A stretch of 31,127 nucleotides of DNA from an uncultured Clostridia bacterium (GTDB taxonomy: Bacteria > Bacillota > Clostridia > Lachnospirales > CAG-274), in the NCBI GenBank assembly GCA_947589405.1, contig CANQBT010000005.1, positions 1-31,127 of the forward strand. The letters are read 5' to 3'. Positions 25,108-31,127 of the stretch are shown piece after piece. A program made the position numbers and the translations under genes. The notes beneath the pieces were generated by a model. The model did not search any database and had not been told where the DNA came from. It saw only the letters and a list, made by a program, of their open reading frames with translations. Within the stretch, counting starts at the first letter, position 1. Each line of letters begins with the position of its first letter.

Positions 25108-26184
25108 TTAGTTTATATATTCGCTACCGGCCTTGAGCTTCTCAGCCTGCTCGGTAGTTATCAACGCATCCATTACTTCGTCCAGATCTCCGTCTATTAT
25201 AGAATCCAGCCTGTGAAGAGTAAGTCCTATCCTGTGGTCTGTTACTCTGCCCTGAGGATAGTTATATGTCCTTATTCTTTCGTTTCTGTTGCCTCTGCCT
25301 ATCTGGGATTTTCTCTCGGCGGATATTTCAGCATGCTGTTTCTCCTGCTCCAGATCGTAGAGCTTGCTCATAAGCACCTTCAAAGCCTTATCCTTGTTCT
25401 TCAGCTGACTTTTTTCGTCCTGACAGGATATTACTATACCTGTGGGGATATGAGTAAGTCTGACTGCCGAATCGGTAGTGTTTACACATTGTCCGCCGTT
25501 GCCTGATGCTCTGAATACATCGAATTTGCAGTCGTTCATATCCAGCTTTACATCTACCGCTTCTACTTCGGGAAGTACCGCTACCGTAGCGGTAGAGGTG
25601 TGTATTCTTCCTCCCGACTCGGTTGACGGTATCCTCTGTACTCTGTGTACTCCGCTTTCGTACTTCAACCTTGAATATGCGCCATGACCGTTTATCATAA
25701 ATGTTATTTCCCTATAGCCGCCTGCGTCACTTTCATTGGCGCTCATAAGCTCTGTTTTCCAACGGTTCCTCTCGGCATATCTGGAATACATTCTGAAAAG
25801 GTCGCCGGCAAATATATTGGCTTCATCACCACCTGCACCGCCTCTTATCTCAACGATCACATTTTTGTCATCATTGGGATCCTTAGGAAGCATAAGAAGC
25901 TTAAGCTCTTCCTTAAGCTCTTCTATTCTGGCAGTACCCTCTGCAAGCTCCTCCTTTGCAAGAGCCCTCATTTCCTCATCGCTGTCGTTAAGCATCTCCT
26001 TAGCATCTGCAACGGCTGCTTCGGTCTGCTTATATTCTCTGTATTTTTCAACTATAGGGGCAATATCGCTGTGCTCCTTCATAAGCTTGCGCCAGGTCTC
26101 ATTATCCGCTATCACATCGGGATCGTTTATCCTGTCTGACAGATCAATATATTTTTTTTCTATGTCGGCAAGTCTTTCAAACAT
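25108..26184 (-). CDS. prfA: Peptide chain release factor 1
   Basis: A 358-residue class I release factor that reads UAA and UAG stop codons. The codon-recognition PxT motif appears as PST in RIPSTESGGRIHTSTATVAVLP. The peptidyl-tRNA hydrolysis motif GGQ is in RASGNGGQCVNTTDSAVRLTH; its Gln is the target of PrmC, whose gene is immediately upstream (12-nt gap). The N-terminal helical domain (about 1-100) is normal. Full length and ordinary. Confidence 0.97.
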   Translation of the reverse strand: MFERLADIEKKYIDLSDRINDPDVIADNETWRKLMKEHSDIAPIVEKYREYKQTEAAVADAKEMLNDSDEEMRALAKEELAEGTARIEELKEELKLLMLPKDPNDDKNVIVEIRGGAGGDEANIFAGDLFRMYSRYAERNRWKTELMSANESDAGGYREITFMINGHGAYSRLKYESGVHRVQRIPSTESGGRIHTSTATVAVLPEVEAVDVKLDMNDCKFDVFRASGNGGQCVNTTDSAVRLTHIPTGIVISCQDEKSQLKNKDKALKVLMSKLYDLEQEKQHAEISAERKSQIGRGNRNERIRTYNYPQGRVTDHRIGLTLHRLDSIIDGDLDEVMDALITTEQAEKLKAGSEYIN

Positions 26185-26196
26185 AATAAGCCTCCA

Positions 26197-27036
26197 TTAC
26201 AAAGCAAATCCTGTAACCACTCTGTCAAGACCCGATAGATCCTGTCTGACAGATATATTTTTAAAATTGTTTTCCTTCAGCATGCTGCAAAGTGCATACC
26301 CTTGATTATAACCTATTTCAAAAATAATGCAACCCTTTTTTTTCAAAAAAACAGGTAATTTTGATATTATTCTCCTGTAAAAATAAAGTCCGTCCTCTCC
26401 TCCGTCAAGGGCAAGAACAGGCTCATGGTCCCTTACCTGAACATCAAGGGTATCTATTACGGAGCTTTCTATATAGGGCGGATTTGATACTATCATATCA
26501 AAGCTGCCCCTTACGTTTTCAAAAAGGTCGCTCTCTATAAAATTAATATTTACATTGTTTTTCCGTGCATTTTTAACGGCTGTTTCAAGAGCAGGTCTTG
26601 AAATATCCACAGCTGTCACATCGGTATCTGTGTATTTTCCTATACTTACGGCTATGGCTCCCGAACCCGTGCCTATATCCAGTACGCTTTTATAGCCCTT
26701 TTCCCTTATTATGTCAATGGCCCTTTCGACAACGTTTTCCGTATCGGCTCTCGGTATGAGAGTGTTTTTGTTTACTTCAAAATCCATTCCCATAAACTCG
26801 CAATGACCCAGTATATACTGCATAGGCTCTCTTCCAAGACGTCTTTTTGTATATTCCTCTATTATATGAAGCTTATCATCGCTTATTTCATCATTGTTAT
26901 GAGTGACAAGCTGTATTCTTGAAAGCTTTAGGACCTCAGACAGAATAAGAGCAGCGTCAAGGGAGCTGCTTTCAATGCCCTTTTCCTTAAGTGCTGTCTT
27001 TACTTTGTCAAGAACAGCCTGTATTGTCTGACTCAT
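26197..27036 (-). CDS. prmC: Release factor glutamine methyltransferase
   Basis: About 279 residues with the chosen start. It methylates the GGQ glutamine of release factors using S-adenosylmethionine. Motifs: a helical N-terminal substrate domain, VLDIGTGSGAIAVSIGKY for SAM binding, and VSNPPYIES, the NPPY catalytic motif. I start at ATG 27036 (MSQTIQ) because AGGAGG lies 9 nt upstream; the longer frame to 27054 would extend further into the DUF1385 gene and lacks a ribosome binding site. Even so the gene overlaps DUF1385 by 29 nt. The target factor, prfA, is the next gene. Confidence 0.95.
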   Translation of the reverse strand: MSQTIQAVLDKVKTALKEKGIESSSLDAALILSEVLKLSRIQLVTHNNDEISDDKLHIIEEYTKRRLGREPMQYILGHCEFMGMDFEVNKNTLIPRADTENVVERAIDIIREKGYKSVLDIGTGSGAIAVSIGKYTDTDVTAVDISRPALETAVKNARKNNVNINFIESDLFENVRGSFDMIVSNPPYIESSVIDTLDVQVRDHEPVLALDGGEDGLYFYRRIISKLPVFLKKKGCIIFEIGYNQGYALCSMLKENNFKNISVRQDLSGLDRVVTGFAL

Positions 27037-27979
27037 TCTCAGGCTCCTCCTCAAGCACAGCCTTAAGAGAAGCTATGGCTACCTCTATCATGCTGTCGTC
27101 AGGCTCCTTTGTTGTAATAAGCTGCATAGCTATACCCGGAGCGCTTACTATATTTACAAAAGGATTATCGTGAGAACCTGCCCACCTTATGACCTCATAG
27201 GATACTCCCGCTATGAAGGGAACAAGCAGCACTCTGGATATTATTCTGAGCCAGAAGTCGTTTGTCCTTACAAACAGGAATACTATAATGCTTATTATCA
27301 TTACTATTACAAGGAAGCTTGTGCCGCAGCGCTTGTGAAAGCGTGTGTTCTGCTTTACATTCTCTACAGTAAGCTCCATATTGTTTTCAAATGTGTTTAT
27401 AGTCTTGTGCTCTGCGCCGTGATACATAAATGTTCTCTTTATGTCCTTCATCTGTGACACAAGTATCATATAGCCTAAGAATATGACTATCTTAACAATG
27501 CTTTCGGCTGCGCTCCTGACATTTGTGCTGTCACCTGCAAAGTGTGAGATCCAGCCGCCTATAATTGTGGGAAGCACCATAAAAAGACCTACGCACAGTA
27601 TTATGGAAAGTATTACGCTGAAATATATAAGATAGTCTGCAAGCTTATCGCCGAATTTCCTTTCAAGCCATTTTTCAAACTTGCTCTCATCGTCGTACTC
27701 TATATCGTCCATACCTGCCATTTCAAATGAACGCTTTGTTACCTTCACGCCCATTACAAGGCAGTCAAAGAAATTGACAACGCCTCTTATTATAGGCCAG
27801 CCCAATATTCTGCACCTGTCCTTAGGCTGCTTTATAAAAGTTTTTTCTATTACTATTCCCTTTTCGGGATTGCGTACAGCCATAGCATAAAGGGTCCTTC
27901 CTCTCATCATAACACCCTCTATGATAGCCTGTCCGCCTATACCCTTGCCCTTAGCGGGACATTTCTTTAATTTACTCAT
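27008..27979 (-). CDS. DUF1385 family membrane protein
   Basis: About 323 residues. The N-terminus has IGGQAIIEGVMMRGRTLYAMAVR, typical of the family. Several membrane helices follow (about 100-130, 150-170, 215-245), and the conserved motif YHGAEHKTINTFE lies between them. Function is unknown. The family often sits with prmC and prfA in Clostridia, as here. I start at ATG 27979 (MSKLKK), with GGAGG 5 nt upstream; a longer frame reaches 28021 but runs into the preceding gene. The C-terminal tail is acidic and overlaps prmC. Confidence 0.88.
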   Translation of the reverse strand: MSKLKKCPAKGKGIGGQAIIEGVMMRGRTLYAMAVRNPEKGIVIEKTFIKQPKDRCRILGWPIIRGVVNFFDCLVMGVKVTKRSFEMAGMDDIEYDDESKFEKWLERKFGDKLADYLIYFSVILSIILCVGLFMVLPTIIGGWISHFAGDSTNVRSAAESIVKIVIFLGYMILVSQMKDIKRTFMYHGAEHKTINTFENNMELTVENVKQNTRFHKRCGTSFLVIVMIISIIVFLFVRTNDFWLRIISRVLLVPFIAGVSYEVIRWAGSHDNPFVNIVSAPGIAMQLITTKEPDDSMIEVAIASLKAVLEEEPENESDNTGCS

Positions 27980-27998
27980 ATACCCTCCGTTTCGGCTG

Positions 27999-28835
27999 CT
28001 ATAAAGCCAATGCCAATGCATTCATCTGACTGTTTATTTCCTGAGCTTCCTTAAGAAATACCTTAAGCTCACTCTCAGCCTCGTCATAGTCATATTCATT
28101 GTTGAGCATGCTCTGCATTATCTCTGCAAGCTCATTGAGCTTACCGACTGCTTCCTTTGCCTTTATATGGAACTGCTCAAATTCCGCACTTGGAGTGATC
28201 ATATCAAGCTGACGGTATACTCCGTCTATAACATTGAGATTTTCCTCTATCTCATCTGAAAGCTCATCAAGCTTATCCGAAATATTGGTATCGTTTACCG
28301 AACTGAGTATGCCGATTATACTCTCAGAAGCCTCCGAAAGAGGAGATATGCAGCTCATGTATTTGTTCACATAGGGATCTATTGATATTTCAGGGCTTAC
28401 CTGTCTTGTTATAGTGCCTATATATACCGTCTTTGTGTTTGCGTCCCAGTTAACGGACGCTCCCGTTGCTTCTGATATTGCCCTTAATGGTATCATCATG
28501 GAATTGTTTATTATCTGAGCCGGAACATCAAGTATACTGCTGTTCTGATTGACCTGCAGAGCCTTATGTCCGCTGCGCATTGAAATAATGCTTGAGCCCT
28601 TTATTAGAGTAGCCGTCTTTGTAGCAGGTTCCCAGTCTATCGTATACCCCATTTTTTCAAAAAGTCCCCTAAGAGGTATAAGGGTCCTGCCGTTTACTAT
28701 AATAGGCTGCGCATTGCTGAATGACACATTCTCGCCGTTAAGGCTTACGCTGAGCTTCTGCTCTGCCGTATATACGCTTGTACTGAAAATCATTGCTGTA
28801 AGCGCTGTCAATATCATGCATATCCTTTTGCGCAT
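27999..28835 (-). CDS. Secreted stalk-domain protein with helical C-terminal domain
   Basis: A 278-residue secreted protein. Residues 1-23 form a signal peptide (MRKR, hydrophobic core, VYTAEQ). Residues about 25-140 form a stalk (copper amine oxidase N-terminal-like) domain with VNGRTLIPLRGLFEKMGYTI, a following WEPATKTATL, then MMIPLRAISEATGASVNWD. Residues about 150-278 are mostly helical, charged and Leu-rich, possibly a coiled coil. First gene of the DUF1385-prmC-prfA-glgP run, 19 nt before DUF1385. In this place many Clostridia have rpmE. Function unknown. Confidence 0.82.
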   Translation of the reverse strand: MRKRICMILTALTAMIFSTSVYTAEQKLSVSLNGENVSFSNAQPIIVNGRTLIPLRGLFEKMGYTIDWEPATKTATLIKGSSIISMRSGHKALQVNQNSSILDVPAQIINNSMMIPLRAISEATGASVNWDANTKTVYIGTITRQVSPEISIDPYVNKYMSCISPLSEASESIIGILSSVNDTNISDKLDELSDEIEENLNVIDGVYRQLDMITPSAEFEQFHIKAKEAVGKLNELAEIMQSMLNNEYDYDEAESELKVFLKEAQEINSQMNALALAL

Positions 28836-28939
28836 AAAATCACTCCTTGTCCTGTATTGTCAGAATCAGGTCTTATTTTTACCTCAGATAACTAATATAT
28901 TAACACAAATCCCATTTTTATTCAATAGTATTATTTATA

Positions 28940-28969
28940 ATCAAAGAACTGCCGCAGATAATGCAGCAG
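28940..28969 (-). terminator. Possible terminator after ychF
   Basis: CTGCTGC pairs with GCGGCAG (7 bp, one wobble) around ATTATCT on the - strand, followed by a modest T-rich stretch. It begins 9 nt after the ychF stop. Confidence 0.5.
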
Positions 28970-28977
28970 CCCATATA

Positions 28978-30075
28978 TTATACATTGAACCTAAAAAGTA
29001 TAACGTCTCCGTCCTTTACTATATAGTCCTTGCCCTCGCTTCTGTATACGCCTGCTTCCTTTGCGGCAGCTATGGAGCCAAGCCTTACAAGATCATCATA
29101 TGTAACGACCTCAGCCCGTATAAAGCCTCTTTCAAAATCGGAATGTATCTTGCCGGCAGCCTGAGGTGCCTTTGTGCCCTCTTTTATCGTCCACGCTCTC
29201 ACCTCTGTAACTCCTGCGGTAAGATAGCTGAGAAGCCCCAAAAGAGAATAGCTTGCATTTATAAGTCTGTCAAGACCACTTGCATTACAGCCCAAATCCG
29301 CAAGAAATTCCAGCTTTTCATCAGGATCCAGCTCGGCTATTTCCTCTTCTATTTTAGCGCATACCACAAATACCCCTGAGCCTTCGGCTTTTGCCAGCTC
29401 ACGCACGGCTTTCACATATTTATTGCTCTCTCCGTCGTCTGCCAGATCCTCCTCCGCTACATTGGCGGCATAGAGCACAGGCTTTCTGCTGAGCAATGTA
29501 AGACTGTCGGCAAAGGCAGTATCCTCTTCGCTGTCAAACTCCAATGCTCTTGCATTTTTTCCTTCTTCAAGAGTATCCTTTATCTTATCCAGTACGGCAA
29601 GCTCTTTTGCAAGAGATTTGTCATTCATTGCCTGCTTACGGGTCTTGGCGATCCTTTTTTCCACAACCTCCAGATCGGCAAGTATAAGCTCTAAATTAAT
29701 TGTTTCTATATCTCTTACAGGGTCGACCTCTGCTTCCACATGTACAATATTGCTGTCTTCAAAGCAGCGTACAACATGGACAACAGCGTCTACCTCTCTT
29801 ATGTGGGAAAGGAATTTATTGCCAAGACCTTCCCCCTTGCTGGCTCCTTTTACAAGTCCTGCAATATCCACAAACTCAATAACGGCAGGCGTCACCTTTC
29901 GGGTATCATACATATCCGCCAATACGTCCAATCTCTTATCGGGAACAGGTACTATACCTACATTGGGATCAATGGTACAGAAGGGATAGTTGGCGGATTC
30001 TGCTCCGCCTCCTGCAAGAGAATTGAAAAGTGTGCTTTTGCCTACATTGGGAAGCCCTACGATTCCTAATTTCAT
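28978..30075 (-). CDS. ychF: Redox-regulated ATPase YchF
   Basis: A 365-residue OBG-family P-loop protein (usual length 363-366). G1 is GIVGLPNVGKSTLFN, followed by SANYPFCTIDPN. DIAGLVKGASKGEGLGNKFL is the G3 region; a coiled-coil insert (about 125-200) and a C-terminal TGS domain (TEVRAWTIKEG...GKIHSDFERGFIRAEV) follow. YchF proteins hydrolyse ATP rather than GTP and bind ribosomes. The ATG has AAAGGAG upstream. A terminator-like hairpin lies about 30 nt before the start, leaving no room for a separate promoter between them. Confidence 0.97.
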   Translation of the reverse strand: MKLGIVGLPNVGKSTLFNSLAGGGAESANYPFCTIDPNVGIVPVPDKRLDVLADMYDTRKVTPAVIEFVDIAGLVKGASKGEGLGNKFLSHIREVDAVVHVVRCFEDSNIVHVEAEVDPVRDIETINLELILADLEVVEKRIAKTRKQAMNDKSLAKELAVLDKIKDTLEEGKNARALEFDSEEDTAFADSLTLLSRKPVLYAANVAEEDLADDGESNKYVKAVRELAKAEGSGVFVVCAKIEEEIAELDPDEKLEFLADLGCNASGLDRLINASYSLLGLLSYLTAGVTEVRAWTIKEGTKAPQAAGKIHSDFERGFIRAEVVTYDDLVRLGSIAAAKEAGVYRSEGKDYIVKDGDVILFRFNV

Positions 30076-30105
30076 AAATACAGCTCCTTTATCTTTACGT
30101 TAAAA

Positions 30106-30128
30106 GAGGCGGCATATCAGCCGCCCTC
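30106..30128 (-). terminator. Terminator or attenuator between small membrane gene and ychF
   Basis: On the - strand GGCGGC pairs with GCCGCC around TGATAT, extended by GAG/CTC with one bulge, then TTTTAA. It is 10 nt after the small gene's stop and about 30 nt before the ychF ATG. Confidence 0.7.
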
Positions 30129-30137
30129 TATAATAGT

Positions 30138-30320
30138 TTAGTCTCTGCTTGAAACAGCGCCTATAAGTAAACCTAAAAGGAATACGAGTACAGATACGGC
30201 AGCGGCGCAAACAGCCAGCTTAGGCTTGTCCGCATCGGGTACGAATACGCCGTTTAAGGAATGGGCTTTTGCTTCCTGCTCTGCTGCACGGTAATGTTTT
30301 GTCGGTCTTGCATATCTCAT
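30138..30320 (-). CDS. Small single-pass membrane protein, unknown
   Basis: A 60-residue protein starting MRYARPTKHYRAAEQEAKAH, so basic and helical at the N-terminus. It has one hydrophobic helix near the C-terminus (about 36-56, LAVCAAAVSVLVFLLGLLIG) and a short SSRD end: a tail-anchored layout. I use ATG 30320 because AGGAGG lies 7 nt upstream; the frame is open to 30380 but that part has no ribosome binding site. Followed by a terminator-like hairpin and ychF. I do not recognise a family. Confidence 0.7.
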   Translation of the reverse strand: MRYARPTKHYRAAEQEAKAHSLNGVFVPDADKPKLAVCAAAVSVLVFLLGLLIGAVSSRD

Positions 30321-30360
30321 AAAAAATCCTCCTTTATTATTTTCATATATGATTATAAAT

Positions 30361-30389
30361 AGTATACCACATTTATACAAAATATAAAA
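30361..30389 (-). promoter_or_regulatory. Possible extended -10 promoter of the small membrane gene
   Basis: TTTTAT, a 17-nt spacer and TATACT on the - strand, with TGG directly before the -10. The -35 is weak. It would start a leader of about 30 nt. Confidence 0.4.
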
Positions 30390-30411
30390 GAGTAAATTTC
30401 ATTAATTTTCA

Positions 30412-30440
30412 TTGAACTTTTTATAGGAAAATAGTATACT
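30412..30440 (+). promoter_or_regulatory. Sigma-A promoter of the NUDIX gene
   Basis: TTGAAC, a 17-nt spacer and TATACT, 28 bp before the ATG at 30469, with AAAGGAGG as the ribosome binding site. Confidence 0.8.
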
Positions 30441-30468
30441 GTTATAAATAACAAAAGGAGGGTCTGAC

Positions 30469-31017
30469 ATGGACAGCTATAAGGTGCTTAAAAGCAAGGA
30501 AGTATACAAAGGACGAGTCTTTACCGTTGAAAAGGATACCATAAGTCTGCCTGACGGAACATCGGCAGAAAGAGAGACCGTAAGACATGGCGGTGCTGCC
30601 GCTATGATACCTGTGGACAATGACGGCAAAATAATTTTTGTAAAGCAATACCGCCACTCTGCCAAAAGCATTACGCTTGAAATACCTGCAGGAACTCTTG
30701 AAAAGGGAGAGGACCCTCTTGACTGTGCCGTAAGGGAGCTGGAAGAGGAAACTTCATATAAGGCAAATAAAATGACATTTCTCTTTAAAATGTATTCCGC
30801 AATAGGCTTTTGCAGCGAAATACTCTATATATATCTTGCCGAAGGGCTTACTCAGGGTCAATTCAATATGGACGATGATGAATTTATAACACTTGAGCGC
30901 TACAGCCCCGATGAAGCGCTGAATATGATATTCAGCGGTGAAATATGCGACAGCAAGACTATAAGCGCCGTATTGGCATACAGAGAATATATGAAAGAAA
31001 ACGTAAGGACTGTATAA
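30469..31017 (+). CDS. NUDIX hydrolase, ADP-ribose pyrophosphatase-like
   Basis: A 182-residue NUDIX protein resembling NudF-type ADP-ribose pyrophosphatases: LKSKEVYKGRVFTVEKDTI at the N-terminus, VRHGGAAAMIPVDNDGKIIF, and VKQYRHSAKSITLEIPAG. The NUDIX box is GTLEKGEDPLDCAVRELEEETSY; the metal-binding REL-EE core is intact, but the usual Gly near its end is Ser. It probably cleaves ADP-ribose to AMP and ribose-5-phosphate; other nucleoside diphosphate sugars are possible. A single-gene transcript with its own promoter. Confidence 0.9.
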   Translation: MDSYKVLKSKEVYKGRVFTVEKDTISLPDGTSAERETVRHGGAAAMIPVDNDGKIIFVKQYRHSAKSITLEIPAGTLEKGEDPLDCAVRELEEETSYKANKMTFLFKMYSAIGFCSEILYIYLAEGLTQGQFNMDDDEFITLERYSPDEALNMIFSGEICDSKTISAVLAYREYMKENVRTV

Positions 31018-31020
31018 TAC

Positions 31021-31127
31021 CAGTCCTTATTGCGTGTCGATAAAATCGACACTTTGAAAGAAATGCTTTTAGGCATTTCTTTCAGTTAGATAAGGTTGGG
31101 ACCAGCCGTGTTTACTGATATTTTGGC
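31021..31127 (+). other. Potential structured element after the NUDIX gene, cut by the window edge
   Basis: An outer stem CCTTAT/ATAAGG (31025-31030 with 31090-31095) encloses two perfect hairpins. One is GTGTCGAT/ATCGACAC at 31034-31052, the other GAAAGAAATGC/GCATTTCTTTC at 31056-31083. Together they could fold as a three-way junction. It may be a terminator, a repeat or a small RNA; the sequence stops before this can be judged. Confidence 0.4.

Noticed and set aside
28549..29379. A 276-aa + strand frame across the stalk-domain gene, spacer and ychF
   Set aside because: It crosses two real genes on the opposite strand and the intervening spacer, and the product has no recognisable motif.

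Overview
This 31.1-kb window looks like chromosomal DNA of a fermentative, low-to-moderate GC Firmicute of the class Clostridia. The evidence is a Clostridia-type pyruvate formate-lyase, strong AGGAGG ribosome binding sites, heavy ATA (Ile) codon use, a valS T-box leader, HPr kinase and an HPr-like protein next to whiA, several 'copper amine oxidase N-terminal' (stalk) domain proteins, and the DUF5711-CvpA and prfA-prmC-DUF1385 gene pairs. I cannot name a genus. No rRNA, tRNA, CRISPR array, transposase or phage gene was seen.

Layout. (a) 1-3337: a carbohydrate locus with the 3' end of a GntP-type sugar-acid permease, a convergent YetA/rhamnogalacturonan-exolyase-like enzyme and a divergent AraC-type activator. 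(b) 3338-3728: non-coding, with a possible dispersed repeat ending in a strong hairpin. (c) 3729-6318 (-): a pyruvate formate-lyase whose glycyl radical domain is not in the main chain. The order is a 684-aa core, an 84-aa protein resembling only the start of a glycyl radical domain, and a 79-aa protein with the complete glycyl radical domain. The whole set lies behind a good sigma-A promoter. (d) 6509-7756 (-): murA. (e) 7902-13000 (+): DUF5711, CvpA, YigZ and two tandem secreted stalk-domain paralogues, then a second repeat-like spacer and a membrane acyltransferase (13245-14468). (f) 14572-22454 (-): a long operon hprK - glk - murB - rapZ - whiA - HPr-like - T-box - valS, from a near-consensus promoter at about 22546. 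It joins carbon-catabolite signalling (HprK/P and an HPr-like protein without the phosphorylatable His), glucose phosphorylation, wall-precursor synthesis and valine-tRNA charging. (g) 22626-28835 (-): stalk-domain protein - DUF1385 - prmC - prfA - glgP, joining translation termination and glycogen phosphorolysis. (h) 28978-30320 (-): a small membrane protein, a terminator-like hairpin and ychF. (i) 30469-31017 (+): a NUDIX hydrolase, followed by a region that could fold as a three-way RNA junction.

The most interesting part is the three-gene split pyruvate formate-lyase (4264-6318, 3988-4242, 3729-3968). A glycyl radical on a separate small subunit is known from GrcA/YfiD, but there it is a spare part for a full-length enzyme. 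Here the core itself ends just before the domain, and a degenerate second copy sits between the two. Next in interest are the Crh-like HPr (Ile at the His15 position, Ser46-type site kept), the T-box packed directly against its stop codon, and the tandem stalk-domain proteins with an unrecognised N-terminal domain.
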